Notes: generated by a model not told the origin, from the letters alone. DNA of 64,000 nucleotides from Gnetum montanum (GCA_015680685.1 MNCI01016234.1:220126-284125), one strand, 5' to 3'. Numbered from the stretch's first letter, positions 1 through 12,130 are shown. Numbers and translations: made by a program.

Positions 1-229
1 CTTTTCTCTGGGGTAGGAAAAGGATTTTGCCTTTCTCTCATTGTAAGTACCCTCACAAGTTTTTAATTCTTAGTAAAATATTTCTTATAAAGAAAAGGAA
101 AAAATTCTCTTTAAAATAAAAAGAACACGTTAATAAAAAAATGAATAAATAGCAACAAAAGCTAAAAGCTTATAATCCTTAAGCCTTCAAAACAAAAATA
201 AATTAATACTCATTATCATCATTCTAGCT

Positions 230-520
230 TTGTTCGACCAACATGGGTTTGGTTACATGAGTTCTTTTTCATTATCTGCCTCTATAAAAAGCTAAATCCT
301 TATTTATTTGTAGTTTCTTCAAATCATATTTGATCATTTTTCCCATGTCTTCTTTGATTTTCCTTCTGATGGCTTTCCTAGAATAGTGATGTAGGAACCT
401 TTATTTATAGGCTTATTGTCTAATCCTCTTTGCACATGTTCAAATCATCTAAGTCACCATTCTTGTAACATATCTGAAATAGCAGTCACTCCAAGTCTTT
501 ATCTTGCATTAATTATTCAA
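230..520 (-). pseudogene. LINE (non-LTR retrotransposon) 3' end remnant, antisense
   Basis: Reading the minus strand from about 515 down to 230 gives the typical C-terminal tail of plant LINE polyproteins. In order there is a block like RLGVTAIS (consensus RLGV.PI..KMRE), then LR*FEHVQRG (consensus LRWFGHVQRR), then a Gly/Lys stretch followed by KKTWEKMIKYDLKK and a block ending DLA. These match by eye the well-known RWFGHV...GRPKKTW...DL...LA pattern downstream of the reverse transcriptase. The tail is broken by stops, and the lower-coordinate side runs into AT-rich sequence. It lies where the gag/pol part of outer element G would be expected, so it probably inserted there. The exact ends and any target duplication are not visible. 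The LINE clade is uncertain. Confidence 0.7.
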
Positions 521-560
521 CTTTCATTGAAATATTTTTTCTTGAAGCTATAGCTAAAAG

Positions 561-2397
561 GTGACATGCTCCTAAAGAAAGATCATAGTGATGCACTTGC
601 TGCTGGAAAACAATTGCACACCAAAGCTTCCAAATAGAGTAGAAGAAAAGTAGCTAAAGACGCTTTTAAATGCAAAAAGAGAGAGTAGATAAAGTAGGTT
701 GATTACAAAAAATGATACCATTAATGCTTGGTTGAAAGTATTTATAAGTTTTAGATCATTTCCAAACATGAAAAGTAATGAGATCATATCATTCATCTCT
801 TTATTTCCATTAATAAGAGATCCTTATCATTGGAGCAATGTCATCCTCATCACATGTGAGACTAAAAATAACTTGTGAGCATATATGTTGACAAAAGGAG
901 AAAAGACCAAGAGCTTTGATAAGGGTGTAAGTTTAAAGGAATTTGTTGATTTCTTGGACTTCAACCATAGGCCCCACTATTCACATGTTGATACGTTATC
1001 ACTTATGTTTTTCATTTCTATTAGGAAATATTATTTGAATACAATTTTTTCCTTATTATGTTACTAGAAAGGCATTAGATTAATGCTCAAATGTATTTCT
1101 ATGGTAAGAGTAGCAACTTAAAGAATTAATTAATATCTAAAGAATCACTCTTCGGGTACATTTGGAAAGACATGTGATCCATGCCTCAAGGTAGGCTACT
1201 TCTAAGAATATTATGGTCTCTTTAACTAATCTTATAATGTGATTCAAAATAGATGTGAGACCTACTTAAAGTTACTTCTTTGATAAGATTACCAATGATT
1301 TTGAGACTGGAAAGACAAGTGATCCATTCCTAAATGTTCTTATTTAACCCATGGCCAAGGTTAATATATGAAAACTAATGACTAATTAATTATTTCTAAG
1401 GATTCTAATGCACATTTTCCAATATTTTCTTAATTATGTGATGTTATTTCAACATGGTTGATGAGTTGGTCTCATAGTGGTGGGCCTAAGATAATGCAAT
1501 GCACTACCATTGCAAGAGATATGAACTTGGTTTAGAATCTTAATAGATGGGCATAGTGATCATTGTTAATCATGATCCACACCAAGAATCTATTCCAACT
1601 GTGGTAAGGCACATCATGTCCCATTTCTACAATCCCTTTGACTTCATTTCATTACATTGTGATGTACGATTATGAATTTAATGGATTTTTGTGGCCTAAT
1701 AAGGATTCTAGCCTTAGAGTTGCATGTATGTATTGGAACAAAGATATGATCCACATTCAATTCCTTAAGTACCTATAGATGCTTATGTGGATGATTATAT
1801 AAGGGTATTAAGAGTAGGAGTTTTCTATGAGAAGGATCCACTTGTATAATTCATAGGAATAATGTCCAAAAATCAATACTACACTATCCTAAACATCTTG
1901 AGTGGATCCCCTATTTTTATGTATTATTGTAAACCATTCTTCTTGTTAAGATTTTTTTTTATTTCATAAATTTTTTACTCTCCCAATCTATGACTAAATA
2001 TGAATATTAAAATCACCACTTTGATCATATTTAATTATCCCAACCATAGATTGCACCTATTCTCTAGTTCAACATTTCTCAGGAAGTCTTGAAACATTCA
2101 GAATGAGAGAAAATGATAAATTTTTGGATCTAGAATAAGTAAACATTAAAATTTTCAACTTGTGATATCGTAGCTACGATATCATTGGCACCAATAGTAT
2201 TAGCCTTACTAATATGTATATGCAATGTTCCTAGGCCAAGTTTTCACAGTTTAGTTTAAATGTATGAGGTATTTTTACTATTTCCAAAGCCCAGAGATTT
2301 CTAAGCTCCATAGCTTATAATGTTAAAGCTTTATTTGAGTAATTCAAAAACCTTTGAGCTTTTAGATTTTAGCTTTTTATCATGGGTAACCATAAGA
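561..2397 (+). other. Non-coding spacer of element G with U3-like motif block
   Basis: No real coding region is seen here; the short open frames are random. The stretch aligns by eye with the spacer of element A. It contains the shared island GACATG..CCATGCCT near 1164-1192, with a weaker second copy near 1305-1330. Farther on are lines matching A around 7040-7390, such as the tract at about 1450-1630. At 2163-2195 lies a nearly palindromic GATATCGTAGC / GCTACGATATC pair, which is G's version of the internal promoter-like motif. A weak TATA-like TATGTATATG follows near 2212. Confidence 0.55.
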
Positions 2398-2641
2398 GTA
2401 AAATTTGAAAAAATTTGCAACACATGATTTTTAAGTACACTAAGGTAATCAATATAAAATAGTGAAATTTAATGAACTAAATGGACTTAATAGTTACCTT
2501 AGAGTGTAGGGAACAATATTTCATAATTTCCTTATACCTTGAATACCATATTTTTCTAGTTTTGATTAAAATATAAAGGATTAGAGAAAGTCACGATGAA
2601 AAATCTTTGGAAGATTAATAATTGATCTTTGGTGATTATAG
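2398..2641 (+). other. Predicted 5'-UTR intron of ORF2 in element G (decayed donor)
   Basis: The acceptor is GGTGATTATAG immediately before ATG at 2642, the same arrangement as in elements A, B and H. The donor position corresponds to AAGA|GTAAAA at 2398, where A, B and C have AAGG|GTAAG. The inferred intron is about 244 bp. This is inferred from alignment with the other copies only. Confidence 0.45.
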
Positions 2642-2815
2642 ATGCTACCCAAGTGAGTTCTTGAAGTTAGAAGACCCTCATAACCACACAGGAAAAGAAA
2701 AAGAAGAGAGCATGCTAGAGGAAGAGGAAGTAGAGATGATAGAAAATAACCATAACAAGCCTATGTATAAGGACAATGTTAAGAAGAATCAGAAGTGCAA
2801 TTCAAAATGATGTAA
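2642..2815 (+). pseudogene. ORF2 of element G, 5' fragment
   Basis: The ATG follows the predicted splice acceptor and reads M-L-P-K then a stop, matching the M-A/T-P-K-R start of ORF2 in elements A and H. A frame starting upstream runs on to 2810 with an acidic/lysine-rich composition (EEEEVE), suggesting one indel near the start. The fragment ends at the TAGCC target duplication where element A inserted, and ORF2 resumes at 12136. Function is unknown; see ORF2 of element A. Confidence 0.5.
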
Positions 2816-2820
2816 TAGCC
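2816..2820. repeat. Target-site duplication TAGCC (left) of element A
   Basis: TAGCC directly precedes the left LTR of A and is repeated exactly at 12131-12135 directly after the right LTR. Five bases is the normal length for Ty3/gypsy integration. Confidence 0.85.
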
Positions 2821-3696
2821 TAATGAGTCATCAATTTGTTAGGCCCCGATGTCAAATACCTAATGGCAGAGCCCCAATGTCGGAGCTAGAAAGTGATGTC
2901 AAATATCCAATCTCATCCCCTCTAGGCTCATCTATAAGTACAACACTTGGGTTCTTGGTTGAGATAGGAGGTAGAAAATTGAGAATATAGTTTTAGTTTT
3001 CAGTTTTTGATAGTCTTTCCTAGAGTCCTGTTATTCCCAATGCATGCCCATAGTGTGATGTTTGTAATCGTACGACACCTTTGTTAGAGTGTGAAGTACT
3101 TAGACATGTTACATGACTGGCAATAAAGATTGAGATTACTCCCATCATTGCAGCATCCACTTAGATCATTATTATTTTTAATTGTTAATTATTTACTATT
3201 TTCTTTAGTTAAATGTTTCCATTTCTCATTATTTATTGTTTCTTTTGTTAAGTGGAATGTGTATGCCTTAATCATGAGCATTTAAGTGTAAGAACTTGCT
3301 AATCCAGTAGTGTATTATTTGGCACACCTAGTGACATACACTTGGCAATCACAGAAGTAGTCTTATGAAGTCCAAGATGTATACAGATGATTAAGAGTAG
3401 ATACCCATCATATGTAGGCTAGTTGGATTTCACTTTCCATTATTCAGTAGCTTAATTAATTCATCTCTTTATCATCATTAGGAGCAAAAGTAGAATTAGA
3501 CTACATCATATGACACACTTTGGACTAAACCATACATGATGAAGCTACCACTAGTCCAAGTGGGAAGACAATGAACTGCGATTAGAGCATAATGATCAAG
3601 ATATAACAACTAGTCCCATCCATGGAATTCAACTAGATTGTGCATGAATACTTGTGATTCGTATGGTTGATTGTAGGGGTACCTCATTGCTCATCA
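2821..3696 (+). repeat. Left LTR of element A
   Basis: Begins TAATGAGTCATCAATTTG (the right copy has TGATGAGTC, so G to A here) and ends CTCATCA. Before the TATA-like CTATAAGTAC near 2931 it carries repeated motifs of the GATGTC / CCAATGTCG type. An AATAAA signal lies near 3123. Confidence 0.88.
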
Positions 3697-3714
3697 TTGG
3701 CATTGTTGCTAAGG
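3697..3714 (+). other. Primer-binding site of A, tRNA-Asp type
   Basis: TTGGCATTGTTGCTAAGG directly follows the LTR. It matches the Athila-type site TGGCGCCGTTGCCGGGG with changes that are mainly CpG-type transitions. The matching sites in C and D support the reading. Confidence 0.75.
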
Positions 3715-3821
3715 ATGGTGCTAGTTATCTAGATTAGTTATATTATACACAATTATTGTAAAGATATTAATGATATATCTTTTAGAAACTCTTAGCCCAA
3801 ACACCTCATAAACTAATAACA

Positions 3822-6314
3822 ATATCTCTTCCACAAGCAAGTGACTATGCACTGTATAGTAAATATATTCATTGGAGAAATAATGAGATACACGGAGAAG
3901 AAAATTGGAGTGACCAACTTTATGAATAGGTTTCTTATGATCATGAACCCTAATGACACTTAAAGACTACATTCACCTAAGGTAGACAATCTTGGAGGAG
4001 GTGATGTAATTCCTAAAGTTGGGGAGGCCTCAAGGCCTAAGACCTCCTCAAAACCCAAAAATGATAAATCAAGGGATCCCAAAGAACACCATAGAAGCCA
4101 TGGAAACTCTTCTAGTTCTTCATCTTCCTCTTTCCCTTCAACATCTATTTCTAACAAAGATGAACGTAGGTATGGAGATAAGGCTCCACTAAAAGGGAAA
4201 ACTAAAAAACAAAATTGAACCCATGGGAAAAATCAAATACATCACCATGAACATAGATAGTATCATCACAATCAAAAGAATAGATATAGAAATTTCTCTC
4301 AAAACCTATTTGATGATGATGAACCCTTGCTAGCCACTAAGGGCCTAATGTAGATCACAGAGATAGCAAAGATATCTTGTAGACATCACAAAAATAGTTG
4401 CATACCTAAGCTTTACATGAATAATATTTCTAAATTGGTAGGAGGCTATGATTCAAACCCACAACATCATTTACAAACATTCCATTATGCTTGCACTATC
4501 TACAACATTGAAAGTGGATGGAAAAAGGTTAAGCTCTTTTGTAGGACATGAATTGATAGAGCCAAAGTGTGGTATAGATCATTGAGACCAAATTCAATCT
4601 GATGATGATCTACAATGCTAGAAATTTTCAATGAGAAGTACCAAACCTATGTGAGGGTGTTTAATTTGAGGAGACAAGCCTAAGTGGAAATAAGAATACC
4701 ATAAACCCTTAGACATGGCCTTAGATAGATATTATGTGTTATTGAATAGATTCCCAGACCATGGTTTCTCTGAGGAAAGGAAACTTTTCCACATCATAGG
4801 TGGGCTTCGTAATGAAACAAGGGAGATCCTTGGGATGTATGCCCCAAGAGCTCCAAGCCCATCAAATCAAAGAGCTAATCAAGCATGTGGCAAAAGAATA
4901 TGAATAGATATGCAAATGAGAGAATTTTGAAAAATATCAATGGGATCCAACTCATCAATAGAAGTAGATCTAGATCTATGATAAGGAGAACGAAACCACT
5001 TTCAATAAGGTGAGTTCACAACAAACCTTGCCTATACAAGAGTTTATTAATGAACTAGAAGAAAAGTTTAATAGAATGTCCAAGTGGATGTATAGAAATG
5101 TTATAACTCTTGTTGAGATGGTCGAGGAGAGAACCATGCAAAACAAGCCAAGTAATCACACTAAGCACAGGATATAGAACCAATAAATAGCTAGGAACAC
5201 TTTTTGGAAAATGAGAAAAATGGCTAAAGAAAATGAGGCTATAGACTCAACCACAGACAAAGATAATGGATGCAACATTTGCATATATGACCATCTGAAG
5301 GGCCATTTCCCAATCTTTTTGCATCTACAGGAGTATTGGGTAGGTGCCTCAAATTCGAAGTTTGTGGAAAAGCACATGCCTAGGAGATTTTCTCTTCCAC
5401 AAGTTACTTATAGACAGTCCCACAACTGATTGTACCATCCTACAAGAACTTATGACTAGCCTCGACATGGTCATCAACTAAAATGGCAACAACCATAGTC
5501 GTGGGAAAGGCCACTACTAAATGAGCCCTATCCTTCCTATCTGCTGGAATTTCACGAAATTATGTTCAAAACCTTGTTTTTCCAACTAGTTCCACATCCT
5601 CTACTTCAAATTATCACTACCACTCTCCCAAGTACCATCAACCCATGACATCCCCTGAAGGATCACCACCTTGTGCCTCTTACCATTCATCATACCAATG
5701 ATGTTCTTATACTCCACCTCATTATATGCCACCACCAAGGACACAAGAAGGTTTTGCACCACAATATCAACAAATGAATGCCACTTGTGCTATGAATGTG
5801 CATAGACATGCTGACACCAATGAGTCTCAACTACACCATAGGAAACATTCTTTCTAAAGGAAAGGTTGTATGCTAAATTAGAACATGCATGCACCCACCA
5901 TATCATCTAAGCTAGCATAATTCCAATATGGTGCACCTCCTTCCTTGTCTAAATCAACGTCCTCTGACAATACACAAGGGTCACCATCCATCATTACTCA
6001 AATTCCAAACCAACCAATGAATCTACCAATGTGGGGAGACAAATAAATCCATGCATATCATATCATGCTCAAGGGTGCAATCATGGGCTAAACATCCATA
6101 ATGTTAACAAACCTTATACCTTGATCCACCATACATATAACAATCAAGTGTATGATCAATGAATTTCTACCCAGCCACCACTCCACCAACAGAAACCTAG
6201 TGGCTAGGGCATGGATAATTATCAATATTTCATACATGCATGTATCCTATTAATCAACTTATTAATCCTTGTCATGGCCAAATTTTTAGTCATGGGGGTT
6301 ACCCCCCATTCTAA
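3822..6314 (+). pseudogene. gag of element A (decayed)
   Basis: Gag forms the particle coat and packages element RNA. The start aligns with intact MSL starts in B and C, but here the ATG is ATA at 3822-3824. In order it has an acidic N-terminus, a Ser-rich tract near 4100, the block FDDDEPLLATKGLM near 4306, the capsid-like region around 4440-4860 (GGYDSN, then MALDRYYVLLNRF and RKLFHIIGGL), a knuckle-like motif near 5268-5306 (CNICIYDHLKGHF, last Cys lost), a Pro/Gln-rich tail and the ending SHGGYPPF before TAA. It would be about 830 codons. Many stops and frameshifts are present. It also contains no protease-like DTG motif that I can see. Confidence 0.75.
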
Positions 6315-7710
6315 TCTTTAGGATTCTTAAGTGCTTTTCATCTTTTTGTTTTTCAATTTTTTGTCATTTTCCTATTTCTTGATCCAATTTTTTCCTATTT
6401 CTTCCAATTTTTTTTTGTTATTTTCATTTTCTTTTTTATGTAATCTCACTTGTGAATAANAGTTATTTTCATTTTCTTTTTTATGTAATCTCACTTGTGA
6501 ATAAAATGATCATGTTGCTCATTAAGGTGAGTTTTTCTCTATGTTGTCAAGTCATAAGGGACTGATTATTCAAACATTGAGACCATGCCATCCATCCACT
6601 CATTCCATTAATAAGAGGTTGTTGCCCTAGTCATAATGATAATATTTTTTATCATCTAATTTAATAATAAATCTATAATCATTATGTCCAAATAGAAGAC
6701 TGCAGAACCAAGGTGGAATGTGAAGGGTGTGACATTAATGGTATTTTTGGATTCTCTTTGGCCATTTGTGTATGTTCTATCATGTTGCTAAGGTTGTAAT
6801 CATATCCTTGTAAATCTAAACAAAAATGGGAGTAAAGAGTAACGTTAAATGACACTGAATAAACTTCTACGTGTTCAACTGGAAAGACATGTACCCATGC
6901 CTAAAGGTTGGTGGATTCTCATAATTAAGAAAAATAAGAAAGTGAAAAGAGGAAAAATTCCTACCATTAAAAAGCTCCTTCCTTGTACAAAACACCAAGC
7001 GATGTTACTCCTCGCAACTATGATAGTCTTATGGTTGTCTATCGATGGGATTAAATGATGTGATGCCATTGCAATATGGTGTGGACTTGGTTTGAATCTT
7101 GGAAAGAAGGACTCACGATTATTTAACCATTAATAACACGCAAGGTTTCATTATGACCATGGTAAGACAACTCATGTCCCAATTTATGTAATCTTTTCTA
7201 CAAACCATCTTATCTTGTTGTTCGAGTGATCATAACTTGTGGTTTTTTGTAACATAGAGTTATTATCTTAGATTGGTGGTTTTAACATGTGTGCTTTGTT
7301 TCATAGGTATGTGTTGCATTCAACCCCTTTAATGCCTATGGACATTTTTAGGTGGGATTACATAAGGGCATCATAGGTTGGAGCTTGCTTTAGGAAAGAT
7401 CCACTTGTGTAACTTTTTGTGACTTGTACTTGTTTAACACAACCACATCATTCTTCACCCTCCAAGAGCGCAATTGTTATATTTTGTTGTTTCCCATTTC
7501 ATATCATGCAATCCATCCACAACTTCAATTTCAATGCCCTTTTTCTTGCTCATTCTAGTGCTTTTCACATCAATGACTCCACCTTATTACACTTCTGGTG
7601 CCTCAAACTAATTTTTCACTTACCTATAACTATGTACATAACCTCAAACCTACCAAAAAATCATAGAGCTTTAGTTTCTATGCTCAGCTACCCCATTCAG
7701 TAAAAATTCA
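6315..7710 (+). other. Non-coding spacer of element A after gag
   Basis: No coding sequence is supported. The stretch opens with T-rich sequence, contains the N artefact at 6460, and holds an island at about 6878-6908 (GACATGTACCCATGCC...AAAGG) that recurs in G (1164), B (near 20000-20070, minus strand), C (36741, minus strand) and D (59011). In element D the corresponding tract follows integrase, so in A the whole pol region is missing between gag and this spacer. Confidence 0.65.
6417..6503. repeat. 43-bp direct duplication around a single N (assembly artefact)
   Basis: The 43 bases ending just before N at 6460 recur exactly two bases after it. This fits two contig ends that overlap but were joined with one N. 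Confidence 0.85.
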
Positions 7711-7793
7711 TGGACCCTAACATCATGTACCTAATGTTAGGTCCAACATGATGTTGCATACCTGACATTAGGTCATATAAATCCTATATATAT
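7711..7793 (+). promoter_or_regulatory. Internal promoter-like block of element A (U3 motifs plus TATA)
   Basis: Short motifs of the type CATGTACCTAATGTTAGG and GATGTTGCATACC, like those upstream of the TATA box in A's own LTR, are clustered here and followed by TATAAATC and TATATATAT at 7785-7793. The block lies about 560 bp before the ORF2 ATG and before a predicted 5'-UTR intron. B and C have the same arrangement. Promoter activity is inference. Confidence 0.5.
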
Positions 7794-8047
7794 CACCCTT
7801 GTAGTGCTTAAACTTCATTTTCATAATTTGCTACTAGGGGAGTTGTTTAAATTTTCTCTTGTGAATCAGAGCTCTATGCATTCATTTTTCACTTCTGATA
7901 TTTAGCTTCCAAATTCTTCAATTTTTATGTCATTTGAACCTACCTAAACTTGAAGTGTTCAAAGTTAGTCATGGAGGGAGGGGTGCTTGCGTGTGAAACT
8001 AGTTTCAATTGATGAAAATTTGCTATCACCTAGAACATACTATAAGG

Positions 8048-8347
8048 GTAAGAGTGTTAAAAAATTTAAGCATTATCATGAAAAAACAATTGTCTTAATG
8101 CCAAAAACCTAAATTTTTTCACCTAAAGAACTATAATCATCATTATAAGACATGCATAAGGTAAAAGGAAGCAACTGTGAAGAGTTGTAAAATATGATAG
8201 ACACTTTTTGGGGATTTTTCTTGAAAATTTTTCTAACTCTGCAATCATATGAATTAAGAACTTAATGAACTAAGGTAACAAGGTATAAATTAATTAATGA
8301 TAAAAAAAATACAACCTTAGTAACCCTTGATCTTTTCTTGATTGCAG
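8048..8347 (+). other. Predicted 5'-UTR intron of ORF2 in element A
   Basis: Donor TAAGG|GTAAGAG at 8048; acceptor CTTGATTGCAG ends at 8347 directly before ATG. A T-rich stretch precedes the acceptor. Elements B, C and H keep a donor of the GTAA type at the same place. The intron is about 300 bp. Confidence 0.6.
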
Positions 8348-11067
8348 ATGGCCCCAAAAAGAGATGCACATGGTGAACACTTGTAAAGAGTAACTAAGCA
8401 TCCATAAGGTGGTCAAGGCCAACAAGGTGAACATGTAGAACATGCAAACTAGGAAGCCCAATCTTTCAGCATTCACCAAGAGGCTCCTACTACTGGATAG
8501 TTAGTCCAAGGGGAGGCTATAGAACCATAGGCTCCCGAGTAGGGACAATGTCTCCTGTTGCCTCTTGATTGCATTGCTACCATTCTAGAAACGTCCACAT
8601 TGACCTCAATCATGATGGAAATGAATTTTGGCCCATTCATGGAATTTTCTTTAGAAGCAGTTTAAATGCAACTTAACGCATCTCCATTGTGGCCGATTCT
8701 TTTGAATAGTGGCGAGTGGTACCTTAGTGAAACTCATCAATTATAGCATAATAAAGATGAGGGCACCACTATTTGTGGAGTCAACATCTCATTTTCAATC
8801 AAAAGAAATTGTCATGGCTCTCAATCTACCAAATGAAGGGGCTAAGATAGCCCATTTGTCAACCAGATCTGACCTTGAGACCAAAAAAATGTGTTTAAAA
8901 TGTGCATAAGCAAAGAAGAAAAAATGTATAATGAACTATCTCTAGAAGAGAGGACATATTTCAAGATTGGAACTTACCATCTATTTCCCACCAAAGGGCT
9001 TAATCAAATCTCAACATATGTGGCCAAGGGAAGTGCTATTTTAATGGGTAAAATTACAGCAAAATTTCCCTAGATTTACTTTACTAAAATCCAATGATGG
9101 TTTGAAGAAAAGAAGGTAGGGAAACCAATACTTCCATTTCCTTTCCTAATTAGAAGGTTGTGTAAGCACATTGAGATCCTAGGATATACGAATGATATTC
9201 CTAGGAAGGCTTAGAAATCCTCATTCACTGAAATTTTAAAACTTGTGACACCAAGAAAAGATCCTGGTGAAGAACAAGAAGCGGAGAGGGAGGCAAACCC
9301 ACAAGCAGAAATACAATGTGAGATTGAACAACACCTAGAGACATAAGCTTCACCACCACTACTACCACAAGATTACAAGCCCTCAATGAGCTATTTTCAG
9401 AAGATCATTAAAGTTGTCAACTATGAAAGTAGGGATGAGTCCAATCTCCTCAAAGTGATGGATGATGCTATATAATCCATAGTTTTAATTGATCCAACAT
9501 GGGGGTGATCTCACTACAATTAGGAGGAGGAGGATCCTGATGTCATGATAAATCTCTGGGAATGTTGCATCTTTTCAAGTAATGCTTCATAGTAAAGAAG
9601 GTATCATAGTTGTGGTACTAAAACATGAGGATGTGGTAGACACAATAGAAGTAATCATAGACCATATTAAGTAATCACTCAACATGCTTGTTGTGCCTTT
9701 TGTAGATCTAACAAGAACCAGAGATGCGTAGATGTTGGCTAGGACTTTAATGACTCCTATGGTGCATGAGGATGTATTGGATAGACTGTTGCAGATGGGC
9801 AAGTAATGAAGACCTTGTTTGACATCCCTAGTGATGTCACTGTAGCGTAGTTAGACCTCATCACCACAAAAGGAAAGTTGACCATGGTTGAAGTTAGGGC
9901 AAAGCATGTAGAAGCCAGAGTACAAAGAATATAACAAGAGTTGGATGCCCTGAGAGCCAAACAACAAGATCCTACCCATTTTGTTGTGCTTGAATAGCTT
10001 AAAAAATTCAAGATGGAGTACTTCTCCAAGCTAATGAAGGAGAATTCAGCTACTAAATAAGAAAAATAGAAAGTAGTCTAGAATGCCTTTGTTGCTGATG
10101 TGCAATCCCATACATACAAAAAGGCATTGACCGTTGCACAAGAAAAAGATAACTAGCTCATCATGGAGAATTCAAGGTTGTTCATAGTTAGAAAATAAAA
10201 TAATATCCTAGAAGAAAGTATCCACTAGTTGAGAGAATAATTAGTGAGGGTCAACCACGACATTAGTAGATTGGCTGGGGAGAATAGAACCCTCTCAATG
10301 GAGCAAGTCCATGCAATTCATTAGAAATTAGCATGTGGGAGAATGAGGTCAAGAAACATGAGAATTTGAAGAAGTAGTTCCATGATCAAGTAGGCATGTA
10401 CAAGCAGATATATGAAAAAGAGATCCAAATGGCCAAATCCCACATTAGTTCCTTGTCAGCATAGAATCCTGAGTGGTAGCCAATCCTGGATAGTTATGCC
10501 TTGGTCCACCAAGAAGAAGTCAAGAATAAAGACTTGCAGATAGAAGATTTGAACGAATACATGGCATTGGCTAACCTTAGATATGGAAACCTTGCCATGT
10601 TGACAATAGGTCGACCTTGGAACAAGCTAGAAAAATAGGTGGTAACCACTTATGGATTATATAAGAAAGAGTTTGTAGATCAAAAAGATGCTTTGCAGAA
10701 GCTACAAGTGGCACACTTAGAATTGGAAGTGGTTAAAGCTAGCTACTAGGGATAGAAGGACATAGCCTCAAACCTAGTTAGAAGATTAAAAGATTATCAA
10801 GAACTTGGAGAAAAAGCTAGGGCCTTTGAGGAGGAATGACAATAGTTTGAAACTTGGTATGTGAAGGAAAATCAGATGTTCTCGCAATTTCCACGTCCTT
10901 GGAACATACTGATGTTAGCACACATCAGCTCAGTAGCCTAGATAGTATAAGATCCAAGGACAGAAGAGGAGAAGCTGCAGGCATTGTTGAATCATTAAAA
11001 ACTTCAAAATCCTGGTGACAAAGGGAAGAAACCAATGGAGGAGCCACTACCTTTGAGTACCACATGA
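8348..11067 (+). pseudogene. ORF2 of element A: unknown domain plus long coiled coil (decayed)
   Basis: I do not recognise this protein. It starts MAPKRD directly after a predicted splice acceptor and would be about 900 codons, ending PLSTT before TGA at 11065. The N-terminal third has blocks also seen in B: MNFGPF near 8620, GEWYLSE near 8712, LEERTYFKIGTYHLF near 8940 and AKGSAILMGK near 9030. The C-terminal half (about 9850-10960) is rich in Lys, Glu, Gln and Leu in coiled-coil-like spacing, for instance ENRTLSMEQVHAI near 10280. No enzyme motif, signal peptide or membrane segment stands out. Its place after gag resembles the env-like position of Athila elements, but no env features are visible. 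Many stops and frameshifts. Confidence 0.65.
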
Positions 11068-11255
11068 GCTTTCCATTTTTTGTTTTTTAATTTTGTGTTC
11101 CATTTTTGTATTACACTACTATGATATGCAAGAGTCAATGGTTTTGTTTATTATTTAAGTTAGTTAATAATCCCATACCTTCTCAATATTTTATAAAGAA
11201 CTTGTTCCTCATTTTGTTTAACTTGAGGACAAGTTTTCATTCAGTCATGGGGTTT
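11068..11255 (+). other. 3' untranslated end and polypurine tract of element A
   Basis: After the ORF2 stop comes an AT-rich stretch, the phrase TTGAGGACAAGTTTTCATTC, and the tract CATGGGGTTT directly before the right LTR. The same phrase and tract precede the 3' LTRs of D (60180-60206) and, in minus orientation, B and C. Confidence 0.75.
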
Positions 11256-12130
11256 TGATGAGTCATCAATTTGGTAGGCCTTTATGTTGAATCCTTAATG
11301 TCAGATTCCTGATGTTGGAGCCAGAAAGAAATGTTGGATATCTAATGTCATCTCCTCTAGGCTTGCCTATAAATACAACACTTGGGTGCCCAGTTGAGAA
11401 AGGAGGTAGAAGATAGAGAAGATAGTTTAAGTTTTTAGTTTTTGATAGTCTTCCTAGAGTCCTATTATTCCTAGTGCATGCCTACAATGTGATGTTTGTA
11501 ATTGTATGCCACCTTTGTTTGAGTGTGATGTACTTGGACACATTACATGATTGGAAATAAAGATCGAGATTACTCCCATCATTGTAGCATCCACTTAGAT
11601 TATTATTGATTTTAATTGTGAATTAATTACTATTTTCTTTAGTTAAATGTTTCCATTTATCACTATTTACTATTCCTATTATTAAGTAGAATACGTACTC
11701 CTTAATCACAAGTGTTTAAGTATAAGTACTTGATAATCCAGTGGTGTATTATTTGACACACCCAGTAACATACACTTGGCAATCCTAGAGGTAGTCTAAC
11801 GAAGTCTAAGATGTATATGAATGATTATGAGTGGATACCCATCACAAGTAGGCTAGTTGGATTTCACTTTTCATTGTTCAGTAACTTAATTAATTCATCT
11901 CTTTATTGTCATTAGGAGCAAAAGTAGAATTAGACTACATCATATGCTTCACTTTGGACTAAATGATACATGATGAAGCTACCACTAGTCCAAGTGGGAA
12001 GACAACGAATTGCAATCAAAGCATAACAATATAGACACCATAACTAGTCTCATCCATGAAATTTGATCGGAACATGCATGAATGCTTGTGATTCGTATGG
12101 TTGAGCATAGGGGTACCTCACCGCTCATCA
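11256..12130 (+). repeat. Right LTR of element A
   Basis: TGATGAGTCATC...CCGCTCATCA, 875 bp. TATAAATA at 11368-11375 is a good core promoter candidate, and AATAAA at 11556-11561 a likely polyadenylation signal. Motifs of the type GATGTTGGA / CTAATGTC lie just upstream of the TATA box and resemble the internal block at 7711. Confidence 0.9.

Larger units (their letters stand above)
2821..12130 (+). mobile_element. Complete pol-less Athila-like LTR element A
   Basis: A is bounded by two LTRs of about 875 bp and the exact duplication TAGCC. The order inside is tRNA-Asp-type primer site, gag, spacer with a second promoter-like block, a predicted intron, ORF2, polypurine tract and right LTR. No reverse transcriptase, RNase H or integrase motif is present between gag (ending 6314) and ORF2 (starting 8348), so the element is non-autonomous by structure. 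Elements B and C in this window share exactly this layout. A hand count over about 185 aligned LTR bases gives roughly 22 differences (about 12 percent), so the insertion is old. Both ORFs carry many stops. A sits inside ORF2 of element G. Confidence 0.88.

Noticed and set aside
6285-6314. Near-palindrome GGGGGTTACCCCCC at the end of gag, also palindromic in B and C with other bases
   Set aside because: It encodes the conserved gag ending GGYPPF (GGN GGN TAY CCN CCN TTY), which is palindromic by codon make-up; compensatory pairing need not be invoked.
7419-7703. 94-codon open frame in the spacer of element A
   Set aside because: It lies in sequence conserved as DNA between copies but not in this frame; no homologous frame in B or C.
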